A stretch of DNA of 10,054 nt from CAZAQS01 sp964486825 (GCA_964486825.1 CAZAQS010000175.1:1-10054); one strand, 5' to 3'; numbered from the stretch's first letter, positions 1-7,650 are shown. Numbers and translations: made by a program. Notes: generated by a model from the sequence alone, not told the origin.

Positions 1-1
1 T

Positions 2-922
2 CGTCGTTATCAGGAGGTTGCTTGCATGGGCCGGGAGCTCCGGCAAATCGGCGAGCTCATCAGTGGTTCTGCTGTTTCTTCTCAGATTGCCATGCTGTTA
101 TCCTATGACAGCCGCTTGGCCTTCCAGCTTCAAGCCACTAATCCAGGCTTTAGCTACGCGGATCATTTCAAGAGCATCTACCGGGCTTTTTCACAAACCG
201 GACTGGGAGTGGATGTGGTCGCGCCGGATTCCGACCTTTCCTCTTACCGCCTGGTCGTCGCTCCAGCTCTTTATGTCTTGAGCCGTCCGGTGGTTGAAAA
301 CTTGAAGAAGTATGTACGCCAGGGAGGGGTGTTGCTGCTGACGCCACGGAGCGGTGTTAAAGATGATGCCAATGCAGTCTTCGATACGCCTCTCCCCGGC
401 CCACTATCGGATTTGATCGGGGCGGTGGTGGAAGACTACGACTCGCTTCCTGAAAACTACCGGCCCAATGTGAAATTCGCTCGTCCAGAGCTTGGGATCT
501 TCGAGACCGGAGTCTGGTGCGACGTGCTGCAACCCGATACTGCCGTTGCCATCGCTCATTACAGTTGTGGTTGGCTGGCGGGTAAAGTCGCAGTTACAGA
601 GAATGCATTTGGAAGCGGACGGGCGATATATTCAGGCACCTATGGAGATAGCCGTTTCTATTCGGCACTGGCAGGCTACCTGCTTCCTGCACAACCTTCT
701 GTATGCGGCGAGCACCCCGGCCTGGAGGTGACAATCCGTAATCAGGGCAGTCGCTGTTTAGTTTTTCTTCTTAACCATTCCACCCAACCTCTGCCAGTGA
801 CTCTCCCCAAGGATAGCATTGTATTGCTTGGCCCGCAGGACACTCATGGCCTGCTTCATATCTCCCCGCTGGACGTCTGGATCCTGGGGATGGAAAAACC
901 AGACGATCCACAATTTCTATAG
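2..922 (+). CDS. GH42 beta-galactosidase, C-terminal part (5' truncated by window edge)
   Basis: The frame is open from base 2 to a TAG at 920-922, so this is the end of a longer gene. It matches the C-terminal half of glycoside hydrolase family 42 beta-galactosidases. First comes the last helix of the barrel region (RRYQEVA...GRELRQIGELI), then the Rossmann-like trimerisation domain with SQIAMLLSYDSRLAFQLQ, SYRLVVAPALYVLS, GGVLLLTPRSGVKDDANAVF and PLPGPLSDLIG. It ends with the small beta domain (RCLVFLLNHS, SPLDVWILGM). GH42 enzymes hydrolyse terminal beta-galactosides, usually in the cytoplasm. The two catalytic glutamates lie upstream of the window, so activity cannot be judged. An ATG at 26 has a good Shine-Dalgarno-like AGGAGGT at 12-18. 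However, the codons before it still encode family-typical residues, so I read it as internal. The gene is separated from the next operon by a promoter and is probably a different transcription unit. The family call is secure; substrate is not. Confidence 0.88.
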   Translation, partial: RRYQEVACMGRELRQIGELISGSAVSSQIAMLLSYDSRLAFQLQATNPGFSYADHFKSIYRAFSQTGLGVDVVAPDSDLSSYRLVVAPALYVLSRPVVENLKKYVRQGGVLLLTPRSGVKDDANAVFDTPLPGPLSDLIGAVVEDYDSLPENYRPNVKFARPELGIFETGVWCDVLQPDTAVAIAHYSCGWLAGKVAVTENAFGSGRAIYSGTYGDSRFYSALAGYLLPAQPSVCGEHPGLEVTIRNQGSRCLVFLLNHSTQPLPVTLPKDSIVLLGPQDTHGLLHISPLDVWILGMEKPDDPQFL

Positions 923-1180
923 TGCAAGGGTTTCACTTCTAGCTTGGCCTTCGCTGAGTCCTTTTGGCTTGCCTACAAGAGTTCGCCAACCCTATACTCC
1001 TGGCTTTTCGCATACCAGCCTTTCCGGATTCGATATAAATCCCCCTTTTTTAACGTAGTATTCAATCGGGCTCGAGTAGCTGTTGTGCCTGGATCCTGCC
1101 ACGATAAAGGTACAAGAGACAGAGCAAATTCATGCTCCTGGTTAAGAAATTAGAGGAATAGCCGGGTAGAACTTTTCCTC
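923..1180. other. Intergenic region between the GH42 gene and the ROK promoter
   Basis: No convincing gene lies here. Small open frames across it give low-complexity translations without recognisable motifs and lack ribosome sites. The stretch holds one weak terminator-like hairpin (1026-1051, listed separately) and short imperfect inverted repeats such as CTGG at 1000-1003 with CCAG at 1015-1018. The promoter and operator of the next operon follow immediately downstream. Confidence 0.5.
1026..1051 (+). terminator. Possible weak intrinsic terminator after the GH42 gene
   Basis: GGATT (1026-1030) pairs with AATCC (1038-1042) around a 7-nt loop. Three Cs and then six Ts (1046-1051) follow. Orientation and position, about 100 bp after the GH42 stop, fit a terminator. 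The stem is only 5 bp with two G-C pairs and three A-T pairs, and the T-run is not directly adjacent, so this is a tentative call. Confidence 0.3.
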
Positions 1181-1208
1181 TTGACAAGGGAGTATTCCTT
1201 GCTATAAT
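1181..1208 (+). promoter_or_regulatory. Consensus sigma-70 promoter for the ROK/sugar operon
   Basis: TTGACA (1181-1186) and TATAAT (1203-1208) both match the housekeeping consensus perfectly, with a 16-bp spacer. Transcription would start near 1214-1216, about 30 bases before the ROK ATG. Such a strong promoter in front of a catabolic operon implies tight repression, and a palindrome immediately downstream supports this. Confidence 0.88.
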
Positions 1209-1217
1209 CATAGTAAG

Positions 1218-1234
1218 TTTATTCAATGAATAAA
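1218..1234 (+). promoter_or_regulatory. 17-bp perfect palindrome, probable ROK repressor operator
   Basis: TTTATTCA-A-TGAATAAA is a perfect inverted repeat about a single central base (1226). It begins nine bases after the -10 box and so covers roughly +3 to +20 of the transcript. A repressor bound here would block transcription initiation or escape. A/T-rich palindromes with TTT/AAA ends are common for ROK-family regulators, and the next gene encodes one, so autoregulation is the natural reading. I saw no second copy in the window. Confidence 0.75.
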
Positions 1235-1244
1235 GAAAGTGACC

Positions 1245-2474
1245 ATGAATTCCTCCTCCCCCATCGGAAACAGAGACCTGATCAGAGCACTGAACCGCTC
1301 CTACGTGCTCAATATGATCAATGCATTTGGGCCGATCGCCCGAGCTGAAATCGCCCGGCGAACCGGCCTCAGCCCGGCCACCGTCACCGGGATCACCGCC
1401 GAGCTGATCAGCAACAGCCTGGTCTTCGAAAAAGAAGCCGGGGGTTCGCGCGGCGGGCGTCCTCCCATCTTGCTGGCCTTCAACCCCAAAGGCGGCTATG
1501 TCATCGGCATCAAGCTAACGGATGAGGCTGCCACTGGAGCGCTCACAGACCTGGAAGCAACCGTCGTGGCCAAAAAACGGGTCTCGCTCTCGGGGCGCTC
1601 TCCCGAAGATGTGGTGGCCGACCTGGCGGATCTGGTTTTCAGCTTGCTCGAAGAGAGCCAAATGAGCGCCGCGCAGCTGATGGGCGTTGGAGTAGGCGTA
1701 GCCGGTATCGTAGATGCCGGCAATGGCTTACTGCGGCAATCCCCTATCTACGGTTGGCACGATGTCCCGCTATCGGAAATGCTCCAGTCCCTCGTAGGAG
1801 CGCCGGTCTACGTGGACAATGATGTCAATACCCTTGCTCTTACAGAAAAATGGTTTGGCGCGGGCCAGGGAGTAGATCACTTTCTCATCGTTACCGTAGG
1901 CCGCGGCGTCGGTATGGCCATCGTTCTCAACGGGCAGTTATACCGGGGCGCCATAGGCGGGGCAGGCGAATTCGGCCACACCGTCATCGACCCCGAGGGA
2001 CCGGTGTGTGAGTGCGGCAAGAAAGGCTGCCTGGAAGCCTATGTAGGCGACCTGGGCCTGGTTCGGATGGCCCAAGAAGCCGCCGCCACAGGCCAGATCG
2101 GCCGCCAGGTATCGAATGTAGCCGAGCTTCTATCCATGGCCCGATCCGGGGATCCTGGCGCTCAGGCGATCTTCGCACGGGCTGGCAATTACCTGGGCCT
2201 GGGTATCGCCAACCTGATCAATCTCCTGAACCCGCAAAAGATCTTGATCAGCGGTGAAGGAGCGAGTGCAGGCGATTGGTTATTCGCCCCTATGAGGGAC
2301 TCCGTTCTAAACAACGTCATGCCCGGCCTGGACCAGGATACGGAAATCCAAATCGACCCCTGGGGAGATGACGCCTGGGCGCGTGGGGCTGCCTCTCTTG
2401 TGCTTCGCAAGCTGTTCGAGTCGCCCGTTCACAGCCAGACCCCCCAGGTCCTTGAAACCGCTAGAAGCGTGTAA
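1245..2474 (+). CDS. ROK-family transcriptional repressor (XylR/NagC-like)
   Basis: This 409-residue protein is probably the local repressor. Residues about 15-60 form a winged helix-turn-helix (RAEIARRTGLSPATVTGI) followed by the wing, GGSRGGRPP. Residues about 85-400 form the ROK domain, with GVGVGVAGIVD, the DND motif at 191-193, EFGH at 242-245 and the zinc motif CECGKKGC at 255-262; H245 completes the usual zinc site. The sugar-binding Asp/Glu/His positions look intact. The kinase phosphate loop (DxGxT) is replaced by KLTDEAATG, so it should sense sugar rather than phosphorylate it. An upstream in-frame GTG at 1239 exists. I prefer ATG 1245 because the only purine-rich stretch (AAAGAAAG, 1232-1239) then sits at a usable distance. 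It leads the operon and lies directly downstream of the promoter and palindrome it probably binds. The effector is unknown; glucose or an isomaltooligosaccharide is a guess from the neighbours. Confidence 0.93.
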   Translation: MNSSSPIGNRDLIRALNRSYVLNMINAFGPIARAEIARRTGLSPATVTGITAELISNSLVFEKEAGGSRGGRPPILLAFNPKGGYVIGIKLTDEAATGALTDLEATVVAKKRVSLSGRSPEDVVADLADLVFSLLEESQMSAAQLMGVGVGVAGIVDAGNGLLRQSPIYGWHDVPLSEMLQSLVGAPVYVDNDVNTLALTEKWFGAGQGVDHFLIVTVGRGVGMAIVLNGQLYRGAIGGAGEFGHTVIDPEGPVCECGKKGCLEAYVGDLGLVRMAQEAAATGQIGRQVSNVAELLSMARSGDPGAQAIFARAGNYLGLGIANLINLLNPQKILISGEGASAGDWLFAPMRDSVLNNVMPGLDQDTEIQIDPWGDDAWARGAASLVLRKLFESPVHSQTPQVLETARSV

Positions 2475-2582
2475 ATACAGACCATCAGGAGGTAGACCAA
2501 TCGGAAGAATATACTTTCCTCTTTCCCCTTTCCATTCACCTAACCGCAAGCACTCCCTTACTCTATCACGGAGGAGACTACC

Positions 2583-3947
2583 ATGTCCTACAAATCCAGA
2601 CTCTATCTCTTATTTAGTATATTGATCGCTTTGGCGCTGGTATTGAGCGCATGCTCGCAGCCCACTCCTGAACCGGTCACACAACCCGTCATAGAAACGG
2701 TGATCGTGGAAAGAACGACCGTGGTCCAGGAGGTGGTCGAGGTGGACAAGCTCGTCACCCCTACCCCTGCTCCTCAAGGCCCCGTCACCATCCAATTCTG
2801 GCACACCTTCAATGTGGAAGTTGAGACTCCCTTCCTCGAAGAAGTGCTCATCCCTGAATTCGAGGCCGCCCATCCCAACATCAAGGTCGAACAGGTCCAG
2901 GTACCCTACGACCAATTCCGGCGGAAACTACTGACCTCCATTGCCGGAGGCACCGCTCCCGACCTGATCCGGGCCGATATCATCTGGGTGCCAGAATTTG
3001 CAGACATGGGCGCGCTGGCCCCCCTGGATGAAGTCATGCCTGACTTTTCCACCTACGCAGACGCGGTTTTCCCCGGACCATTGTCCACCAATTATTTGAA
3101 CGGCCATTACTATGGACTGCCCCTGGACACCAACACCCGCGTCCTGATCTACAATCAAGATATGTTCGAAGCCGCCGGCATCGACCAGCCGCCCTCTACC
3201 ATGGAGGATTTCCTGTCTGCCTGTGAAAAGATCAAAGCGCTCGGCGCCAATAAATACTGCTTTGCAGACGGCGGAACCTACGCCTGGGCAGTCAACCCCT
3301 GGATCTGGAGCTTCGGCGGGGATGTAACTTCCCCGGATATCACCACCGCCAGCGGTTATCTGGACGGCGAGAATGCCAAAGCAGCTTACGAATTCTTGAA
3401 GTCCCTGCTCGATAACGGGTATATGCATCCCGGTATTCTGGGTGGCGGTGTGGACGCCTGGGGCGGCTTTGCCAACGATGAGATCGCCATGCTACTGGAA
3501 GGCCCCTGGTTCCCACCCATTTTCGAGGGCCAGTTCCCTTCGAAGCCCTATGGCATGGCCCTCGTTCCGGCAGGAGCGGGCGGATCGGTATCTGTCGTAG
3601 GCGGTGAAGATATCGTTATGTTCCAGCAGAGCCAAAACAAAGACGCGGCGGCGGAATTCATCCGTTTCATGCTCTCAGAGGAGACCCAGCTCAAGCTGGC
3701 AACCGTGGGACAGATGCCCGTTCTCACGAGCGTCATCGAAACCGATGAAATCCAGAACCACGCCTTCTTTGGGGTTTTCCTCGAGCAGCTCGAGACGGCT
3801 AAAGCTCGTACTCCACATCAGAACTGGACGCGCATGGAAGATGCTTATAACCAGGCCGGCAGCGCCTTCCTTTCTGGTGAGCTCACCTTTGAGCAGGCCC
3901 TGGGAGAAACGGCAACCTATATCGACAGTTTGTTGACCAGCGAGTAG
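2583..3947 (+). CDS. ABC transporter sugar-binding lipoprotein (family 1 solute-binding protein)
   Basis: This 454-residue lipoprotein captures oligosaccharide outside the cell and delivers it to the two permeases downstream. Residues 1-23 are a signal peptide with a lipobox (LSAC, Cys24). Residues about 25-65 are a Pro/Thr/Val/Glu-rich linker typical of Chloroflexota binding proteins. The mature domain begins with VTIQFWHTF and carries family-1 hallmarks: FEAAHPNIKVE, LLTSIAGGTAPDLI, YGLPLDTNTRVLIYNQDMFEAAGI and, later, DAAAEFIRFMLSEETQLKLA. Many aromatic residues (WAVNPWIWSF, DAWGGF, GPWFPP) would suit stacking against sugar rings. The start is fixed by a strong GGAGGAG at 2570-2576. The 108-bp gap after the ROK gene shows no convincing promoter, so read-through from 1181 is likely. 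A hairpin follows the gene. Sugar specificity cannot be read from the sequence. Confidence 0.94.
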   Translation: MSYKSRLYLLFSILIALALVLSACSQPTPEPVTQPVIETVIVERTTVVQEVVEVDKLVTPTPAPQGPVTIQFWHTFNVEVETPFLEEVLIPEFEAAHPNIKVEQVQVPYDQFRRKLLTSIAGGTAPDLIRADIIWVPEFADMGALAPLDEVMPDFSTYADAVFPGPLSTNYLNGHYYGLPLDTNTRVLIYNQDMFEAAGIDQPPSTMEDFLSACEKIKALGANKYCFADGGTYAWAVNPWIWSFGGDVTSPDITTASGYLDGENAKAAYEFLKSLLDNGYMHPGILGGGVDAWGGFANDEIAMLLEGPWFPPIFEGQFPSKPYGMALVPAGAGGSVSVVGGEDIVMFQQSQNKDAAAEFIRFMLSEETQLKLATVGQMPVLTSVIETDEIQNHAFFGVFLEQLETAKARTPHQNWTRMEDAYNQAGSAFLSGELTFEQALGETATYIDSLLTSE

Positions 3948-3959
3948 AATAGCACCTTC

Positions 3960-3989
3960 AAGGGAGGTCCATGCGGATGGACCTCCCTT
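3960..3989 (+). repeat. Strong 13-bp hairpin between binding-protein and permease genes
   Basis: AAGGGAGGTCCAT (3960-3972) and ATGGACCTCCCTT (3977-3989) pair perfectly around a GCGG loop, 12 bases after the binding-protein stop. No T-tract follows, so it is not a standard intrinsic terminator. Known sugar ABC operons often have a hairpin here that protects the upstream mRNA or causes partial termination, giving more binding protein than permease. That role is inferred. Confidence 0.8.
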
Positions 3990-4036
3990 ACCGGTATTCC
4001 TGTAGGTGAGCGGGTAGCACGAGGTTCAGAGACGAA

Positions 4037-4996
4037 ATGCAAACAACCAGCGTTGGTAAACCATCCAGGCTCCGTTCTTTCTTGGCCCCACGTTCTGCCT
4101 ATAGGTCCGCCATCTACCGGCGCCAGATCCGCGCAGCCTATCTCTTCCTGTTGCCGGGTTTGTTCGTCTTCTTAACCCTCAATATTTACCCCATTTTGAA
4201 AACGCTCCAGATCAGCTTTTATACCTGGAGCATCATGCCCAACCAACCCAGCCAGTTTGTTGGCCTGGATAATTATCTACGTGCATTCAGTGATGCGATC
4301 GTCTGGCTTTCCTTTAAAAATACTTTGCTCTACACCATGGTGACCGTGCCCGCTCAGGTTGCCCTGGCCATGCTCGCGGCTCTCTTGCTCAATGACCTGG
4401 GGCGCGGCAAAGTGTTTTTCAGAGTGCTCTATTACCTGCCGGTCATCACGTCCTGGGTCATCGTTTCTCTATTATTTCGCTACATGTTCCAGAGCCCGAA
4501 TGGCTTCATTAACTACCTCCTGGTGGATGTTTTCCACCTGATATCGCAACCGGTTGGCTGGTTAAGGAATGCTTCTACGGCTTTCATTCCCATCCTGGCG
4601 CTGGGTATCTGGAAAGGCATCGGTTGGTCGATGGTGATTTTCCTGGCAGCGTTACAAACCATCCCCAACGAGCTATATGAAGCTGCCGCCATGGACGGCG
4701 CAAACGGATGGCAAAAATTCGCCAGGATCACCCTGCCTCTGATCCAGCCTACCCTGATATTTGTCCTCGTGATGCTGATGATCGGAGGATTGAACGTGTT
4801 CTTGCCGGTTGCACTGATCACGAACGGTGGGCCCATGCAGAAGACCGAGGTGGTCCTAAGCTATATGTATCACCAGGCCTTTGATTACCTCGAGTTCGGC
4901 TACGGCTCAGCCTTATCGTTTATGATGGCGGTCTTTATCGTTGGCCTAAGCTATTTGCAGATCCGGTTCTTGCGCCGCCCGGAGGAGATGCATTGA
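4037..4996 (+). CDS. Sugar ABC transporter permease, MalF/UgpA type
   Basis: This 319-residue inner-membrane protein is one half of the sugar channel. A basic N-terminus (residues 1-33) precedes six predicted membrane segments, the first being LFLLPGLFVFLTLNIYPIL at about 36-54. Between them are family features such as FVGLDNYLRAF (74-84) and the cytoplasmic EAA loop, EAAAMDGANGWQKFARITLP (215-234), which docks to the ATPase. The C-terminus ends in a short basic tail. The ribosome site is weak (GAGG at 4021-4024, 12 bases before the ATG), which fits lower expression than the binding protein. Its TGA shares a base with the ATG of the next permease gene. No ATPase gene is in the cluster, so a shared MsmK/MsmX-type ATPase elsewhere is likely. 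Confidence 0.94.
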   Translation: MQTTSVGKPSRLRSFLAPRSAYRSAIYRRQIRAAYLFLLPGLFVFLTLNIYPILKTLQISFYTWSIMPNQPSQFVGLDNYLRAFSDAIVWLSFKNTLLYTMVTVPAQVALAMLAALLLNDLGRGKVFFRVLYYLPVITSWVIVSLLFRYMFQSPNGFINYLLVDVFHLISQPVGWLRNASTAFIPILALGIWKGIGWSMVIFLAALQTIPNELYEAAAMDGANGWQKFARITLPLIQPTLIFVLVMLMIGGLNVFLPVALITNGGPMQKTEVVLSYMYHQAFDYLEFGYGSALSFMMAVFIVGLSYLQIRFLRRPEEMH

Positions 4997-5847
4997 TGAG
5001 AAAACGTTCGCCGAAAGTTATCTTTTGGAAATCCCTCAGGTACCTGGTGGTGTCAGTTGGGGCCGTGATCATGTTTATCCCGTTTATGTGGATGGTCTCT
5101 ACGGCCTTTAAAGAATACGCCTATGTAATCGAGTTCCCACCCCGGTTGATCCCCACCAATCCCAGTTTCAACAACTTCATCACGGCTTGGAGCGCCAATA
5201 ACTTTCAGCTCTACTTCAAGAACAGCCTGCTCGTCTCAAGTTCATCTCTTATACTTTCGGTAACCATCTCATCGATGATGGCGTATGCCTTTGCACGCTT
5301 TAAGTTTCCCGGCAAAGAGTTCCTTTTTTACCTGGTGCTGCTCGTATTGATGGTACCCAATTTAATCAATATCATTCCGCAGTTCATGCTGGCTAAGNNN
5401 NNNNNNNCCTTCAACCTGCGCAACAGCCTGTCAGGTTTGGTTGTTTTCTATGTCGCAAACAGCCTGCCACTCAACACCTTCTTGCTGCGCGGCTTTTTTG
5501 AGTCTCTACCGAAAGAGCTGGAAGAGGCGATGCTGATCGATGGGGGCAGCTTCCTGACAATTTTTACTCGTATGGTGCTGCCGCTGTCTAAGCCTGCCTT
5601 GGCAACCGTCTCGATCTTTTCCTTGCTTGGTTTTTGGGATGAATTCATTTTAGCGCTAACCCTCATCGATATTCCCGCCAAACGCACCCTGCCGGTAGCG
5701 ATCGCATCTTACCAGGGCCAGCATGGCACGGATTGGGGGCTTGTTTTCGCGGCCTCTTTGATAGCCATTATCCCGGTCGTATTGGTATATATCTCTCTTC
5801 AGCGGTATTTCACCTCAGGCATAACCACGGGCGCCTTCAAGGGATAG
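4996..5847 (+). CDS. Sugar ABC transporter permease, MalG/UgpE type (contains assembly gap)
   Basis: This is the second permease half, 283 residues. I start it at ATG 4996, which overlaps the preceding TGA by one base (TGATG) and has GGAGGAG at 4981-4987; a TTG at 4993 is possible but has worse spacing. This arrangement suggests translational coupling and equal amounts of the two permeases. Visible features are an N-terminal membrane segment (about 15-37), the family motif MAYAFARFKFPGKEF (95-109), PLNTFLLRGFF (158-168) and the EAA loop ELEEAMLIDGGSFLTIFTRM (174-193). Ten Ns make residues 135-138 unknown. The frame reads correctly on both sides and the missing length fits the family, so the gene is probably intact. 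It ends 6 bp before the GH66 gene. Confidence 0.93.
   Translation: MRKRSPKVIFWKSLRYLVVSVGAVIMFIPFMWMVSTAFKEYAYVIEFPPRLIPTNPSFNNFITAWSANNFQLYFKNSLLVSSSSLILSVTISSMMAYAFARFKFPGKEFLFYLVLLVLMVPNLINIIPQFMLAKXXXXFNLRNSLSGLVVFYVANSLPLNTFLLRGFFESLPKELEEAMLIDGGSFLTIFTRMVLPLSKPALATVSIFSLLGFWDEFILALTLIDIPAKRTLPVAIASYQGQHGTDWGLVFAASLIAIIPVVLVYISLQRYFTSGITTGAFKG
5398..5407. other. Assembly gap of 10 N inside the permease gene
   Basis: Ten undetermined bases interrupt the permease between MLAK and FNLRNS. In related permeases about four residues lie here (K-x-L-G-x-type followed by N), matching the frame-preserving gap. It therefore looks close to true length, though a 10-N run can also be a placeholder of unknown size. 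Confidence 0.97.
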
Positions 5848-5853
5848 CACATC

Positions 5854-7647
5854 ATGCTGAGACTAGGGGTTCACCGGGGCTTATTCGTCGCTGCAACCCT
5901 GCAGTGCCTGCTGGCTACCGCTGCCTGTACTACCCAACCTGAATATTTGGAGGTTTTTGTGGGTAAACCCGTTCAAATCTTAAATATCCAATTCGACAAA
6001 GTCTTTTACAGCCCTGGCGAGCCGCTAAACCTCACCGTAAATCTCGCATCGGAACAGGAGCAGCAACAGGTTGTCTGGTTGGTTGCCTCGATCTCGCACC
6101 TGTCTGACGCACTGGAAACCTTCCGAGAAAAAGTAGATCTGAGCGGGGGAAACCAAGCGGTAGGGATGAGCTTCCTGCCGCCTGAAGGAGCGCCTCGAGG
6201 TTTTGGCATTGACCTATATATTGAAACAGATGAGGGGTACCGCCTGGCAAGCCTCACCAGCGCCTTTGACGTCCTCAACCATTGGACCGAAAGCCCTCGC
6301 TACGGGTTCTTATCCGAATTTGGACCTGGAAGAGACGACTCGCAGGACACGATGAAGATTTTGAACCGCTACAAGGTCAATGCACTGCAATTCTATGACT
6401 GGATGTACCGGCACGAGCAGCTCCTGACCTCACAAGAACCCTATATCGATCTGCTTGGAAGGCAGCTGTCCAGAAATACTGTAGACAGCTTGATCCGGAC
6501 TGCTCATGAGCATAACATCGCCTGCATGCCTTATACGGCTGTGTATGGGAGCTCGTTGGCTTTTCAGGAAGAACACCGAGAATGGGCATTATTGGATCAA
6601 AAAGGCCAGCCCGTCTTGTTCGGCGAAAACTTTATGGCGATCATGGACCCACGTCCCGGCTCTCCATGGACTGCCTACCTGCTGGCCCAGTTCGAAGACG
6701 TACTGGTAAATACGGATTTCGATGGCATCCATATCGATCAATACGGAGACCCAAAAGTTGGCTTCGATCAAAACGGCGAGCGCTTCGATCTGGCGCCCGC
6801 CCTGGCCGATTTCATCAATACCACCAAAGAGATCGTCCGAGGCCATCGCCCAAATGGGGGGGTCGTGTTTAACGCCGTTACAAACTGGCCCATCGAAACC
6901 GTCGCGCCGGCCGACCAGGATATTGTATATATCGAAGTTTGGGATCCCTACAACTGGTTTATCGACTTGCACCACCTCGTCGTCCAGGCCCAAGCCCTCG
7001 GCAATGGCAAACCGGTCGTGTTGGCAGCCTATATCGATCCTGCTCACGAGCACAACGTACGCTTGATGGATGCCATCATCTTTGCCAGCGGCGGTGGGCA
7101 TATTGAGCTGGGCGAACGGTTTGACAGTCGCCCGGGTATGCTGGCTGATCCTTACTTTCCCCAATTCAAGGGTATGTCCTCCGAGCTGGCCGAAGCCGTC
7201 CAGCGCCTGTACGAGTTCAGTATTCGCTACCAGGACGTGATCGGGCCACGCACAGTAGACGCGACCTCCACCTATCAGAATCACATCTCCATTCAGGGCA
7301 CTATAATCCCTGCTGGAAAATTGAAAGACACGATATTCCCGGTCATCCGGAACGGTGGAAAGTCCGGTAGTCCTGGTACTACAACAGCTATCAACCTGAT
7401 CAACTTGCTCGGAGTGAAACACCCAGAATGGAAAGTCCCTGTTTCCGCTGCACCGGTCCAAATGGATTCGATTGATGTCCAAATCAGCGAAGTGGAAGGC
7501 AGTGTTACAAGGATATGGTATGCAAGCCCTGACGATGGGAACCTGGCTGCCCAGGAATTGGATTTTCAACTCCAGGATGGAAAGCTTAGCTTTCAGGTAC
7601 CGTCTCTAAAGTATTGGACAATGATCGTTATCGAGTGGAGCGAGTGA
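5854..7647 (+). CDS. GH66 glycoside hydrolase lipoprotein (dextranase-type)
   Basis: This 597-residue protein is a likely cell-surface endo-enzyme cutting alpha-1,6-glucan. Residues 1-24 form a signal peptide ending in TAAC (Cys25), a plausible though not ideal lipobox. Residues about 40-145 are a beta-sandwich (YSPGEPLNLTVNL). The GH66 barrel starts at RYGFLSEF (149) with VNALQFYDWMYRH after it. The expected nucleophile is D295 in DGIHIDQYGDP and the acid/base is E361 in VYIEVWD. Their 66-residue spacing is close to that of characterised GH66 enzymes. The family motif HIELGE (416-421) and a C-terminal beta domain follow. The CBM35 insertion found in cycloisomaltooligosaccharide glucanotransferases is absent and the protein is too short for it, so hydrolysis is more likely than cyclisation. 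It has AAGGGA at 5839-5844 and lies in the same transcript as the permeases. Family assignment is strong; dextran as substrate is inferred. Confidence 0.88.
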   Translation: MLRLGVHRGLFVAATLQCLLATAACTTQPEYLEVFVGKPVQILNIQFDKVFYSPGEPLNLTVNLASEQEQQQVVWLVASISHLSDALETFREKVDLSGGNQAVGMSFLPPEGAPRGFGIDLYIETDEGYRLASLTSAFDVLNHWTESPRYGFLSEFGPGRDDSQDTMKILNRYKVNALQFYDWMYRHEQLLTSQEPYIDLLGRQLSRNTVDSLIRTAHEHNIACMPYTAVYGSSLAFQEEHREWALLDQKGQPVLFGENFMAIMDPRPGSPWTAYLLAQFEDVLVNTDFDGIHIDQYGDPKVGFDQNGERFDLAPALADFINTTKEIVRGHRPNGGVVFNAVTNWPIETVAPADQDIVYIEVWDPYNWFIDLHHLVVQAQALGNGKPVVLAAYIDPAHEHNVRLMDAIIFASGGGHIELGERFDSRPGMLADPYFPQFKGMSSELAEAVQRLYEFSIRYQDVIGPRTVDATSTYQNHISIQGTIIPAGKLKDTIFPVIRNGGKSGSPGTTTAINLINLLGVKHPEWKVPVSAAPVQMDSIDVQISEVEGSVTRIWYASPDDGNLAAQELDFQLQDGKLSFQVPSLKYWTMIVIEWSE

Positions 7648-7650
7648 AAA

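Noticed and set aside
12..28. AGGAGGT seven bases before ATG 26, a perfect-looking translation start.
   Set aside because: The same frame stays open to the window edge and the codons before the ATG (RRYQEVA) fit the conserved GH42 sequence, so the motif is most likely a coincidence of the Gln-Glu-Val codons.
2487..2515. Possible second promoter before the binding-protein gene (TATACT at 2510-2515) and an AGGAGGT-like site at 2487-2493.
   Set aside because: No -35 resembling TTGACA lies 15-19 bp upstream, and the Shine-Dalgarno-like site is not followed by a start codon at usable distance.
6589..7569. Long minus-strand open frame (326 codons) opposite the GH66 gene.
   Set aside because: The plus strand carries the GH66 motifs with catalytic residues; the antisense translation has no recognisable domain and no ribosome site. 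It is a shadow frame.
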